Part shown: piece after piece, positions 1-9,080 of the stretch | Layout of the letters: every line of letters begins with the position of its first letter | Position numbering within the stretch: position 1 is the stretch's first letter | Source: an uncultured Gammaproteobacteria bacterium | Lineage (GTDB): Bacteria; Pseudomonadota; Gammaproteobacteria; Steroidobacterales; GCA-2729495 | NCBI GenBank assembly: GCA_937958785.1 | Contig: CALGMY010000183.1 | Location: 1 to 47,800 of the forward strand | Direction: 5' to 3' | Length of the DNA stretch: 47,800 nt | Translations under genes and position numbers: made by a program | Notes under the pieces: generated by a model | What the model saw: only the letters and a program-made list of their open reading frames with translations | Database searches by the model: none | What the model was told of the DNA's origin: nothing

Positions 1-47
1 GAGATTTCTGCCTGTCTCGTGGGCTCGGAGATGTGTATAAGAGACAG
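1..47. other. Illumina Nextera i7 adapter left on the contig end (not genomic)
   Basis: Bases 29-47 are the 19-bp Tn5 mosaic end AGATGTGTATAAGAGACAG. Bases 14-28 are GTCTCGTGGGCTCGG, the Nextera read-2 arm. Bases 6-13 (TTCTGCCT) match the i7 index I remember as N703, and bases 1-5 (GAGAT) match the end of the P7 primer. All four parts lie in the order of a library molecule, so this is sequencing adapter joined to genome at base 48. Reading frames that open here give the artefact peptides MYKRQ and MCIRDR, which must not be treated as protein N-termini. Confidence 0.98.
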
Positions 48-731
<684 letters not shown>

Positions 732-741
732 GGTCGTGTCG

Positions 742-2013
742 ATGGGAACTGCAACACCCTGGCGCCGGGCAGCCACCCGGGCGACGACCGCCTGGCCTGC
801 CAAAGGCCAGGCCGCCGCCATCGCCCGCCTCGAGGCCGGTGGCCTCCCGGACCGGCGGACCGAGGATTGGCGCTACACCGACCTCGCGCCCTTCCTGGAG
901 CGCTGGAACCGCTATCTCGACGCCAGCGTGGCCCCAGGTTCTGGGGGCCCAGGTTCTGGGGGCCCAGAGGCGGCCCCGGAGCTGCCCGCAACCGGTGCCC
1001 TGCGCGTCGACATCCGGGATGGCCAGCCGGTGGCGCCCGCCGGGGCGCTGCCTGGGGGACTCTCGATCAGCGTCCGGCCGGCGGGGCCGGACCTGCTCGC
1101 GCGGGCGGACGCGGTGGAATCCGAGCCGCTGGTCGACCTCAACACCGCGCTCGCCACGGGCGTGGTCGTGATCACCCTGGCCCCGGGCGTCGCGCTCGAC
1201 GACGCACCCGTGCACGTGCGGCTCATCGGCACGGGTGCCCCGCTACTCGCCCAGCCCCGCCTCCTGGTCGACCTGGGGGCAGGCAGCCGGCTCGCCCTCA
1301 CCGTGGAGCACACCGGTGGTCCGGCGGCCCTGGTCAATGCCGTGACCCAGGCCTGGGTGGGACCGGGTGGCCACCTGGAATTGGTGCGCGCCCAGTGCCT
1401 GCCCGATGACGGCATGCTCATGGACACGGGACGGATCGAACTCGCCGCCGGGGCCTCGGCGACGGTGACAAGTGTGGACCTGGGCGGACTGCTCGCACGC
1501 CAGTCCCTCGCGCTGGTGCTGGCAGGTGCCGGTGCCTCGGCCCGTGTCGACGGTCTCTTCCTCGCGGACGGCAACCGCCACCTCGACAGCCGCACACGGA
1601 TCGAACACAGGGCGGCCGCCACCACGAGCCGGGAGGATTTCCGCGGGCTCGCCGACGGGCACGGCCACGGCGTGTTCAATGGCCGGATCATTGTGCTGCC
1701 GGGCGCCGCTGGCAGCAGCGCGGAACTCACGAATCGCAACCTGCTGCTGGCCGCAACCGCCGAGATCGACACCAAGCCTGAGCTCGAGATCTACGTGGAC
1801 GACGTGCGCTGCAGCCACGGCGCGACCACCGGGCAGCTGGACCCCCAGGCCCTGTTCTACCTCCGCTCCCGGGGCCTGGAGCCCGGAGCGGCACGCCTGG
1901 CGCTCACCCGTGCCTTCCTCGGCCGGACCCTGGCGGGCATCCGCAATCCGGCCTTGCGCACCCGCCTGGAGGCGCAGCTCGAGGTGCGCCTGGGCAGAAG
2001 CGGCCCGCCATGA
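742..2013 (+). CDS. sufD: SufD, Fe-S cluster assembly scaffold subunit
   Basis: Partner of SufB and SufC in the cluster-building scaffold. The product has 423 residues, close to E. coli SufD. The conserved C-terminal core reads DDVRCSHGATTGQLD, with Cys357 and His359 at the positions of the cluster-assembly residues Cys358/His360 of E. coli SufD (family knowledge). The ATG at 742 is preferred over longer in-frame starts because those overlap sufC, and GAGG at 730-733 sits 8 bases before this ATG. A 15-bp tandem repeat at 933-967 adds a Gly/Ser/Pro-rich linker in the N-terminal region. The stop overlaps the sufS start (ATGA). Confidence 0.95.
   Translation: MGTATPWRRAATRATTAWPAKGQAAAIARLEAGGLPDRRTEDWRYTDLAPFLERWNRYLDASVAPGSGGPGSGGPEAAPELPATGALRVDIRDGQPVAPAGALPGGLSISVRPAGPDLLARADAVESEPLVDLNTALATGVVVITLAPGVALDDAPVHVRLIGTGAPLLAQPRLLVDLGAGSRLALTVEHTGGPAALVNAVTQAWVGPGGHLELVRAQCLPDDGMLMDTGRIELAAGASATVTSVDLGGLLARQSLALVLAGAGASARVDGLFLADGNRHLDSRTRIEHRAAATTSREDFRGLADGHGHGVFNGRIIVLPGAAGSSAELTNRNLLLAATAEIDTKPELEIYVDDVRCSHGATTGQLDPQALFYLRSRGLEPGAARLALTRAFLGRTLAGIRNPALRTRLEAQLEVRLGRSGPP
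933..967 (+). repeat. 15-bp tandem repeat inside sufD
   Basis: Two exact copies of CCCAGGTTCTGGGGG (933-947, 948-962) plus five bases of a third. It is in frame and encodes a PGSGG-PGSGG-P linker between the N-terminal helical part and the beta-helix core of SufD. Because the period is a multiple of three, copy-number change would preserve the frame. Confidence 0.9.
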
Positions 2014-3224
2014 TCGACGTCGAGGCCATCCGCGCGGACTTCCCGATCCTGACACAGGAGGTCAACGGGCATCCGCTGGCCTACCTCGACAATGCGGCAT
2101 CATCCCAGCGGCCGGTCCAGGTGCTGGAGGCCATCCGGCACTACTACACCCACGATCACGCCAACATCCACCGGGGCGTGCACACGCTGAGCCACCGGGC
2201 TACCGATCTCTACGAAGGTGCCCGGGAGACCGTGCGCGGGTTCATCAATGCCGCCTCCGTGCGGGAGATCGTCTTCACGCGCGGCACGACGGAAGCCATC
2301 AACCTGGTCGCCAACAGCTTCGGCCAGCGGCTGGGCCCGGGCGACGAAGTGCTGGTGACCACCATGGAGCATCACTCCAACATCGTGCCCTGGCAGATGC
2401 TCTGCGCGCGAACCGGGGCGGTGCTGCGGGTCGCACCCATCACCGACTCCGGGGAACTGGTGCTGCCGTCGCTGGTGGACCTGCTCGGTCCACGGACTCG
2501 ACTCATCTCCGTCGCCCACGTCTCGAACGCGCTGGGGACGGTGAACCCCGTCAGGGAGATCATCGCCGCGGCCCATGCCCGTGGCATTCCGGTGCTCCTG
2601 GATGGCGCCCAGGCGATTGCCCATTCGCCGGTCGACGTCAGGGCGCTCGACTGCGACTTCTACGCCTTCTCGGGGCACAAGATGTGCGGCCCGACGGGAA
2701 TCGGGGTGCTCTACGGCCGGGAGTCCCTGCTCACCGGATTGCCACCGTGGCAGGGCGGTGGCGACATGATCCTCACGGTCAGCTTCAGTGGCAGCACCTG
2801 GAACGACCTCCCCTACCGGCTCGAGGCCGGGACGCCACACATCGCGGGAGCCATTGGCCTCGCGGCGGCCATCCGCTACCTCACCGGCATCGGCATGGAG
2901 GCCATTGCCGCCTGGGAGGAAAAACTGCTCCGGCACGCCACGGCCGCACTCACCGCCATTCCCGGACTCACCGTCGTCGGCACCGCCCGGGAGAAGGCGG
3001 GGCTGGTGTCCTTCAATGTGGCCGGCATCCATCCCCATGATCTCGGCACCGTGCTCGACCAGCAGGGCATCGCCATCCGGGCGGGTCATCACTGCGCGAT
3101 GCCGGTGATGGAGCGCTTCGGGCTGCCGGGCACGGCCCGGGCTTCGTTTGCCTTCTACAACACCATCGCGGAAATCGACCGGCTGGTCGCCGCCGTCCGC
3201 GTGGCCCAGCGGATGTTCGCCTGA
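2010..3224 (+). CDS. sufS: SufS, group II cysteine desulfurase
   Basis: PLP enzyme that takes sulfur from cysteine and passes it as persulfide to the Suf scaffold. The 404 residues match the class V aminotransferase family. The PLP-binding lysine is Lys224 in FSGHKMCGPTG, and the persulfide cysteine is Cys362 in RAGHHCAMP, at nearly the same positions as Lys226/Cys364 of E. coli SufS. The ATG overlaps the sufD stop by four bases and the stop overlaps the sufU start by one base, so translation is likely coupled. No sufE is present; SufU downstream is the expected sulfur acceptor. Confidence 0.97.
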   Translation: MIDVEAIRADFPILTQEVNGHPLAYLDNAASSQRPVQVLEAIRHYYTHDHANIHRGVHTLSHRATDLYEGARETVRGFINAASVREIVFTRGTTEAINLVANSFGQRLGPGDEVLVTTMEHHSNIVPWQMLCARTGAVLRVAPITDSGELVLPSLVDLLGPRTRLISVAHVSNALGTVNPVREIIAAAHARGIPVLLDGAQAIAHSPVDVRALDCDFYAFSGHKMCGPTGIGVLYGRESLLTGLPPWQGGGDMILTVSFSGSTWNDLPYRLEAGTPHIAGAIGLAAAIRYLTGIGMEAIAAWEEKLLRHATAALTAIPGLTVVGTAREKAGLVSFNVAGIHPHDLGTVLDQQGIAIRAGHHCAMPVMERFGLPGTARASFAFYNTIAEIDRLVAAVRVAQRMFA

Positions 3225-3688
3225 TGACGTCACCGGCCCCGGACCTCAAGGATCTCTACCGGCAGATCGTGCTCGAGCACAGCCGCAGTCCGCGCAACCA
3301 GCGGCGCATTGCTGGCGCCCGGGAGGCGGAGGGCCACAACCCGTTGTGCGGGGACAAGGTCCGGGTCTACGTGCGCGTCCGGGGCGACAACCTGGAGGAC
3401 GTTGCCTACGAGGCGTCGGGCTGCGCAATCTGCACCGCCTCGGCCTCCCTCATGAGCGAAGCCGCACGGGGCAGGCCCGCGCCGGCGGCCCGGGCCCTGG
3501 CCGGCCAGTTCGAGGCCGCCCTGGCAGCTGGCGGTGGTTCCCTGCCGGGCGACCTCGCCGCCCTCTCCGGGGTCAGCCGCTACCCGGCCCGGATCCGCTG
3601 CGCGACCCTGCCCTGGCGCACCCTCGTCGCCGCGCTGGACGCCAGCACCGACATCGTGACCACCGAAGGGACGGACGGAGACCGATGA
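3224..3688 (+). CDS. sufU: SufU-type sulfur acceptor / NifU-like Fe-S assembly protein
   Basis: 154-residue IscU-fold protein. Cys42, Asp44, Cys67 and Cys126 correspond to the zinc ligands of Bacillus SufU (Cys41, Asp43, Cys66, Cys128), and the segment GCAICTASASLM is the family hallmark. In SufU systems this protein receives sulfur from SufS and takes the place of SufE. It lies between sufS (one-base overlap) and sufT (ATGA overlap). A scaffold role like that of IscU is an alternative, but the SufS neighbour, the wide insertion between the second and third ligands and the lack of HscA/HscB genes favour SufU. Confidence 0.9.
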   Translation: MTSPAPDLKDLYRQIVLEHSRSPRNQRRIAGAREAEGHNPLCGDKVRVYVRVRGDNLEDVAYEASGCAICTASASLMSEAARGRPAPAARALAGQFEAALAAGGGSLPGDLAALSGVSRYPARIRCATLPWRTLVAALDASTDIVTTEGTDGDR

Positions 3689-4236
3689 GCACTGCCGACA
3701 ACGAACCGGTCGTGGTGAGGCGCGATGTGACCGGCCTGATGGTCCCCTCCGGGATCCCGGTCACGATCCCCATGGACTCCCTCGTCTACATCACCCAGGC
3801 GATGGGTGGCAGTTTCACGGTGTATTTCGAGGGCAACCTGGTCCGGGTCCCGGGCGCCGACGCTGACGCGCTCGGCAAGGCGCCGGTGGCGCCCCCCGCC
3901 CTGCCGGATGACGCCACGGACGAGCAGTTCGAGGCGCTGGTGTGGGAGCAGCTGAAGACCATCTTCGATCCCGAGATCCCGATCAACATCGTCGAGCTCG
4001 GCCTGGTGTATGAGTGCACCATTCGACGACTCGCGTCCGGCAGACGGGGGGTGAGCGTCCGGATGACCGTCACGGCGCCCGGCTGCGGCATGGGCGAGAT
4101 CCTCGTGGAGGAGGCACGGCAGAAGATCAGCATCATTCCGACGGTGGAGGCGGTGGACGTCGAACTGGTGTTCGACCCGCCCTGGAGCCAGGACATGATG
4201 TCCGAGGCCGCACGCCTCGAAGCCGGCCTGATGTAG
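3685..4236 (+). CDS. sufT: SufT, DUF59/MIP18-family Fe-S assembly factor
   Basis: 183 residues. An N-terminal SufT-specific extension (about residues 1-75) precedes a DUF59 domain with FDPEIPINIVELGLVY and the cysteine loop TAPGCGMG. The family helps Fe-S cluster maturation and is related to eukaryotic MIP18 and bacterial PaaD. The frame is open well upstream, but the ATG at 3685 overlapping the sufU stop (ATGA) is the start that fits SufT length and coupling. It is the last recognised suf gene; a phosphatase gene follows after six bases. Confidence 0.9.
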   Translation: MSTADNEPVVVRRDVTGLMVPSGIPVTIPMDSLVYITQAMGGSFTVYFEGNLVRVPGADADALGKAPVAPPALPDDATDEQFEALVWEQLKTIFDPEIPINIVELGLVYECTIRRLASGRRGVSVRMTVTAPGCGMGEILVEEARQKISIIPTVEAVDVELVFDPPWSQDMMSEAARLEAGLM

Positions 4237-4242
4237 CCGCCC

Positions 4243-4746
4243 ATGTCCCGCACGCGCCAGCTGACCCTGATCAGGCACGCGAAGTCGACCTGGGATGACG
4301 CGCGCACGAAGGACCGGGACCGTCCCCTGAACGAGCGGGGCGAGCGCGACGCGCCGGCCATGGGCCGCCGCCTGGCCGCCCGGGGTGCCCGCCCGACCCT
4401 GATACTGACCAGCCCGGCCGTCCGGGCGCGACGAACGGCCCAGATCATCGCCCGGGAGATCGGCTATCCACAGGAATTCCTCCAGCGCGAAGACGAGCTC
4501 TACCTGGCCTCACCGGACGAGATTGTCGCGGTCATCGCCCGCCAGGACAGCAGCTTCCGGGACGTGATCGTGTGTGGCCACAACCCGGGCCTCACCGAAC
4601 TCGCCAACCGGTTGACCGGCGCGGGCATCGACAACGTTCCGACGACCGGCGTGGTCGTGATCAGCCTCGACATCGACAGCTGGGCAGGACTCGACGGTGC
4701 CCGGGGCGACCTGAAACTGTTCGACTACCCGAAGCGCAACGCCTGA
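4243..4746 (+). CDS. SixA-like histidine phosphatase
   Basis: 167-residue protein of the histidine phosphatase (phosphoglycerate mutase) superfamily, most like phosphohistidine phosphatase SixA. The catalytic RHAKS lies at residues 10-14, and a second active-site histidine is in the motif CGHNPGL. SixA proteins remove phosphate from phosphohistidine in phosphotransfer proteins; the target here cannot be read from sequence. It starts six bases after sufT, so it is probably cotranscribed with the suf operon, which is not a standard suf partner. Its 3' end faces sppA across a hairpin. Confidence 0.85.
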   Translation: MSRTRQLTLIRHAKSTWDDARTKDRDRPLNERGERDAPAMGRRLAARGARPTLILTSPAVRARRTAQIIAREIGYPQEFLQREDELYLASPDEIVAVIARQDSSFRDVIVCGHNPGLTELANRLTGAGIDNVPTTGVVVISLDIDSWAGLDGARGDLKLFDYPKRNA

Positions 4747-4753
4747 GCCGGCT

Positions 4754-4779
4754 GCGGTGCCGTCCCTTCAGGGCACCGC
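4754..4779. terminator. Inverted repeat between convergent genes, possible bidirectional terminator
   Basis: GCGGTGCC (4754-4761) and GGCACCGC (4772-4779) form a perfect 8-bp stem with a 10-base loop at the convergent end of the sixA-like gene and sppA. The right arm overlaps the last codons of sppA. There is no T-run on either side, so classical intrinsic termination is uncertain. Confidence 0.4.
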
Positions 4780-6657
4780 GTCGACAGTGCAGAAACAGTG
4801 GGCGTAGATGCCCCGCGGGTCGTTGAATCGCGAGAGTACGCGGAGCTCGTCCTCCAGCCGGGCAACAAGTCCCGTCACGAGGCCCCCGTCCGGGCCGCGG
4901 AGTGCCGCCACCAGCCCGCCGAGCCCGATCCGGTCGGCGGCGCGGATGGCGCTGGCCCCGACCTCCACCAGCAGGCGCTGCCAGAACGGGAGTTCCGGCT
5001 GCAGGTAGCGGCGGCCATAGTCGCCCTCCTCCAGCCCGGCAAGCCGTGCGGCGGAGGCGACCGCCTCGTCCAGGTCACCGGCCCGGTCCACCAGGCCGCG
5101 CTCGCGGGCGTCGGCGCCGATCCAGACACGGCCCCGGGCAATGGCATCCGCCTGCTCGAAGGAGAGTTCGCGGGCCTCGGCCACCTTGCCGACGAAGATG
5201 CGGTAGGCGTCCTCGATGCCGAGGGCCAGGATCCGCCGCGCATCCTCGCCCAGGGGGCGATCAGCCCGGAGCTGGCCGGCCAGTCGCGTCGTGCCGAAGC
5301 CGTCCACATGGACTCCCAGTCGATCCAGCGTGCGGGGGATCGTCGGGACCAGGGCGCCGACGCCGATCGAGCCGGTGATGGTCGTATCCCTCGCCCAGAT
5401 CTCGTCCGCCTGCATCGCGATGTAGTAGCCACCGGACGCGGCGACGCTGCTCATGGAGGCCACGACCGGCTTGCCAGCGGCCTTGAGGGCGGTGATTTCG
5501 TCGAAGATGACCTCGGAGGCGAACATGCTGCCGCCGGGGCTGTCGATCCGCAGCACCACGGCATCCACCGCGTCGTCGAGCCGCGCCTGGCGGAGCTCGG
5601 CCGCCAGGGTATCGCCACCGACCACGCCTGGCGCAGCCTCGCCATCCACGATCTGGCCCGACGCCACGACGACACCCACGTTGCGTTCCTTGCCGTCCTG
5701 GAGCCGGCGCTCGATGCCCGTGGCGAGGGCATAAGCCCGGAAGTCCACGGCGCTGAACGTGCCCTCCTCCGCCTGGCTTTCGCCCACGAGCCCGATGAGG
5801 TATTGCTCGATTTCGGGCCGGCTCATCAGGGTATCCACGAGGCCGGCCTTCAGCGCCGCCGCCGCTGCATTGCCCTGTTCGGCCTCGAGCTTCGCCGCGA
5901 GGTCATCCGCGTAGGACTGCAGCGCGCCGGCCGGCAACTCGCGGGCCTCCCGGACGTCACGCTCCCAGGCAGCCCAGAGGGCAGCCAGCCACACGCGGCT
6001 GGCCTCCCGGTCCTCCTCGGACATGTCATCCCGGGTGAAGGGCTCGACGAAGGACTTGAACTCTCCCACCCGGAACACGTTGAGGTCCACCGAGAGCTTG
6101 TCGAGCGCGCTGCGAAAGAACGTACGGTAGTACTCGTACCCGTCCAGGTAGACGACGCCGAGCTCATCCATGATCACCTCGTCAGCCTGGGAGGCGAGGT
6201 AGTACTGGTCCCGGGTGAAGCTGCTGCCAACGGCGATCACCTTCTTGCCTGCGGCCCGCACGGCCCGCACCTTTTCGCCGATGGCCTGCAGCTTGGCCAG
6301 CCCACCGCCCTGCAGTCCGTCCAGATCGAGTACCACCGCCTGGATGCGGTCATCGCCGGCAGCCCGGTCGAGGCTGTCGGTGACGTCCCGGAGCAGGGTC
6401 TGGGGTGGCGCCTGGTTGTTGAGGTCCGCGAGCGCGCGGTCGAGCGGGCTACCTTCGAGCTGCTCCACCAGCACGCCGGTCGGGTTCACCACCAGCGCTG
6501 CCGAAGCGGGGACGGTCATTGGCGGCTGTCCGACGGCACCGGCGAGCAGCATGCCGAAGATCACCAGCAGCAGGATGAGATGCAGGATCCGGCGGAGGGT
6601 ATTCAGGCCGAGCCAGATCGCCCGGAAGAGGTTGCCAATGAAGCGGAAGATGAACAT
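4768..6657 (-). CDS. sppA: SppA, signal peptide peptidase, 67K type
   Basis: Inner-membrane serine protease that degrades cleaved signal peptides, acting on the periplasmic side. The 629 residues match the long (duplicated) SppA form. It has one N-terminal membrane segment at about residues 24-44, the catalytic lysine Lys201 in GEFKSFVEPF, and the nucleophile Ser408 in VAASGGYY, equivalent to Lys209/Ser409 of E. coli SppA. It starts 13 bases after the sorbosone-dehydrogenase-like gene, so it is probably the last gene of a long minus-strand transcript. A 629-residue open frame on the opposite strand is a high-GC shadow. Confidence 0.95.
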   Translation of the reverse strand: MFIFRFIGNLFRAIWLGLNTLRRILHLILLLVIFGMLLAGAVGQPPMTVPASAALVVNPTGVLVEQLEGSPLDRALADLNNQAPPQTLLRDVTDSLDRAAGDDRIQAVVLDLDGLQGGGLAKLQAIGEKVRAVRAAGKKVIAVGSSFTRDQYYLASQADEVIMDELGVVYLDGYEYYRTFFRSALDKLSVDLNVFRVGEFKSFVEPFTRDDMSEEDREASRVWLAALWAAWERDVREARELPAGALQSYADDLAAKLEAEQGNAAAAALKAGLVDTLMSRPEIEQYLIGLVGESQAEEGTFSAVDFRAYALATGIERRLQDGKERNVGVVVASGQIVDGEAAPGVVGGDTLAAELRQARLDDAVDAVVLRIDSPGGSMFASEVIFDEITALKAAGKPVVASMSSVAASGGYYIAMQADEIWARDTTITGSIGVGALVPTIPRTLDRLGVHVDGFGTTRLAGQLRADRPLGEDARRILALGIEDAYRIFVGKVAEARELSFEQADAIARGRVWIGADARERGLVDRAGDLDEAVASAARLAGLEEGDYGRRYLQPELPFWQRLLVEVGASAIRAADRIGLGGLVAALRGPDGGLVTGLVARLEDELRVLSRFNDPRGIYAHCFCTVDAVP

Positions 6658-6670
6658 GGAAGCCCCCGGC

Positions 6671-7795
6671 CTAGCCCTGGTAACTGATGCGGTAGATCAC
6701 GCCGCGCTGGTCGTCGCTCACCAGCAGCGAGCCGTCGGGCGCCACGAGCAGGTCCACGGGCCGGCCGAGGACCTCGTCGCCCGCGAGCCAGCCCTCGATG
6801 AACGGCTCATAGGCGACCGCCTCGTTGCCCTTCAGCCGCACCAGCGTGATGCGGTAACCCGTCTTGCCCGCTGACTTGCTGCGGTTCCAGGATCCGTGCT
6901 CGGCGATCAGGACCTGGCCGCGATACTCCGGCGGGAACATCCGGCCCGTGTAGAACGTCACGGCCAGGGGCGCAACGTGGGGGCCGAGGAGCTGCACCGG
7001 GGGTTCGGCTGCGCTGCAGGTGCCGGCGGTGCCAAACTCCGGGTCGGGGATGCTACCCCCATGGCAATAGGGAAAGCCGAAGTCCAGGCCCGGCCGGCCG
7101 ATCCGGTTGAGTTCGCAGGGCGGGACCTCGTCACCCAGCATGTCCCGGCCGTTGTCGGTGAACCAGAGTTCCCCGGTGCGGGGATGCCAGTCGAAGCCGA
7201 CCGAATTTCGCACCCCCGTGGCAACGACTTCCCGCCCGCTGCCGTCTGGGTTCATGCGCAGGATGACCCCGAAACCGGGCTCCAGGCACACATTGCACGG
7301 GGCGCCGACGGGCACGTAGAGCTTGCCGTCTGGGCCAAAGGCCAGGTACTTCCACGCGTGCAGCGGCCCCTTGTACGGCAGGGCACCGTCGACCACTTCG
7401 GGGGCCGGTGGCGCCGTGCCCCGCGCCTCGGCGCCGGGATAGCGGAGGATGCGCTTCTGCTCGGCCACGTAGAGGGCCCCATCATGCAGCGCGACGCCGT
7501 TCGGCATGCTGAGGCCACTCGCGAAGGTCTCGACGGTGGGCGCGCCGCGCAGGGCGTCCCTCACGGCGTAGACCTTGCCCCCGGAGCGGGTACCCACGAA
7601 CAGCGTGCCGCCGGGGCCGAGCGCCATGGAACGGGCGTTCGGCACGTTCTCGATCAGGATGTCGGCGCGGAATCCGGGAGGCAGCCGGAGAAAAGGGGCC
7701 GGCTTGCCGGGCGGCACTGGCTGGACGGACTGCCCTCCCGTGGCGCAGCCAGCGGTCAGGAATACCAGCGCGAGGACAGTCAGCAGTCGGTTCAT
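6671..7795 (-). CDS. Sorbosone/glucose dehydrogenase-type beta-propeller lipoprotein
   Basis: 374-residue exported protein of the GSDH family (PQQ-dependent sugar dehydrogenases, L-sorbosone dehydrogenase-like). MNRLLTVLALVFLTAGC is a lipoprotein signal with Cys17 as the acylation site. The propeller repeats include NSVGFDWHP, LWFTDNGRDMLGDE and LNRIGRPGLDFGFPYCHGG, typical of this family. A TTG two codons upstream is possible, but the ATG at 7795 has GGGAGG nine bases before it. The substrate is unknown, and whether PQQ is bound cannot be seen. Its position right behind dctM suggests periplasmic or outer-membrane oxidation of a compound handled by the TRAP system (inference). Confidence 0.85.
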   Translation of the reverse strand: MNRLLTVLALVFLTAGCATGGQSVQPVPPGKPAPFLRLPPGFRADILIENVPNARSMALGPGGTLFVGTRSGGKVYAVRDALRGAPTVETFASGLSMPNGVALHDGALYVAEQKRILRYPGAEARGTAPPAPEVVDGALPYKGPLHAWKYLAFGPDGKLYVPVGAPCNVCLEPGFGVILRMNPDGSGREVVATGVRNSVGFDWHPRTGELWFTDNGRDMLGDEVPPCELNRIGRPGLDFGFPYCHGGSIPDPEFGTAGTCSAAEPPVQLLGPHVAPLAVTFYTGRMFPPEYRGQVLIAEHGSWNRSKSAGKTGYRITLVRLKGNEAVAYEPFIEGWLAGDEVLGRPVDLLVAPDGSLLVSDDQRGVIYRISYQG

Positions 7796-7820
7796 CGGCA
7801 AGGACCTCCCGGCCCGGAGT

Positions 7821-9080
7821 TCAGCGCTCGACCAGCCAGAGCGACAGGGACGGCAGGAACGTGATCAGCAGCACCGCCCCGAGCAGGATCAGAATGAACG
7901 GCACGGTGGCGAGGCACACGTCCAGCACGGGCCGGCCGAACCGGTAGCTCGCAATGTACAGGTTCAGGCCGATGGGTGGCAGCAGGTAGCCGAGTTCCAT
8001 GGTGGCCACGAAGATGATGCCGAGGTGGATGGGGTCGATGCCGTACTGCGCCGCAACGGGCAGCATGAGGGGCACTACCAGTACCAGCGCCGAGAAGATG
8101 TGCAGGATGCAGCCGATGAGCATGAGGAAGACGATCAGCAGCAGGAGGAAGCTCGTCTGGCTGCTGACGTACCGGGTGACCAGTTCGATGAGCTGCTGGG
8201 GAACACCCGCATCGATCATGTAGTTCGTCGACGCCAGCGAGATCCCCAGGATGAGCAGGATCCCGCCGACCAGCACCATGGAGTCCCGCACGATCGCCGC
8301 GAGCCGGTGGAACGGCACCTCGCGATAGATGAAGAGTTCGACCACCAGAACGTACACCACGGTGACGGCAGCGGCCTCGGAGACTGCGAAGTACCCACTG
8401 TAGATGCCCCCCAGCACGACGAGCGGCAGCGGCAGCTCCCAGGCAGCAGCCCTTATCGCGCCCCGGACCTCCGCCCAGGAGAACTCCGCGAGCGGTCGCC
8501 GGTTCCGCCGGTTGTGCCAGAGGCAGAAGGCCGCGAGGGCCAGCATCATGAGGACGCCCGGCACGATACCGGCCACGAACAGCGAATCGACGGAAACCTC
8601 GGCAATGATGCCGTAGATGATGAGGGGCAGGGACGGGGCGAACAGCAGGCCGAGGCTGCCCGACGATGTCACGAGTCCCAGGGTGAAGCGTTCGCCGTAC
8701 CCGGCCTGGATCAGCGCGGGGAAGAGCAGCGCGCCGATCGCGATGATGGTCACGCCCGAGCCGCCGGTGAAGGCCGTGAACAGCGAGCAGGTCGCCACGG
8801 CCACCATCGCGAGCCCCCCCGGCAGCCAGCCCAGCAGCGCCGAACTCAGGCGGACCAGCCGGGCAGCGGCCTGGCTCTCGCTCAGCACATACCCGGCGAA
8901 GGTGAACAGGGGAATCGCCAGCAGGATCGGCGTTTCCGCAATCCCGAAGATCTCGATGGGAACGGCCGTGAGGTCGACCTCCGCGCGCGAATACCCGAGC
9001 AGCGCGCCCGCACCGATGATCGCGAAGAGCGGTGCGCCCAGCATCGCCAGCAGGAGCAGCACGAGGCTGGTGAGGATCAT
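7821..9080 (-). CDS. dctM: TRAP transporter large permease (DctM)
   Basis: 419-residue polytopic inner-membrane protein with about 12 hydrophobic segments, the transporting subunit of a tripartite ATP-independent periplasmic transporter driven by an ion gradient. Family segments include PLFTFAGYVLSES near residue 65, GGSGVTIIAIGALLFPAL and the late EMGYLLPPIGLNLY-like stretch (here MELGYLLPPIGLNLY). The start is the ATG at 9080, overlapping the dctQ stop (ATGA); a longer frame only adds dctQ shadow. The next gene starts 19 bases downstream. Confidence 0.93.
   Translation of the reverse strand: MILTSLVLLLLAMLGAPLFAIIGAGALLGYSRAEVDLTAVPIEIFGIAETPILLAIPLFTFAGYVLSESQAAARLVRLSSALLGWLPGGLAMVAVATCSLFTAFTGGSGVTIIAIGALLFPALIQAGYGERFTLGLVTSSGSLGLLFAPSLPLIIYGIIAEVSVDSLFVAGIVPGVLMMLALAAFCLWHNRRNRRPLAEFSWAEVRGAIRAAAWELPLPLVVLGGIYSGYFAVSEAAAVTVVYVLVVELFIYREVPFHRLAAIVRDSMVLVGGILLILGISLASTNYMIDAGVPQQLIELVTRYVSSQTSFLLLLIVFLMLIGCILHIFSALVLVVPLMLPVAAQYGIDPIHLGIIFVATMELGYLLPPIGLNLYIASYRFGRPVLDVCLATVPFILILLGAVLLITFLPSLSLWLVER

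Noticed and set aside
4798..6687. 629-codon open frame antisense to sppA
   Set aside because: The opposite strand has clear SppA catalytic motifs. Long antisense frames are expected at this GC content, and this one shows no family motif.
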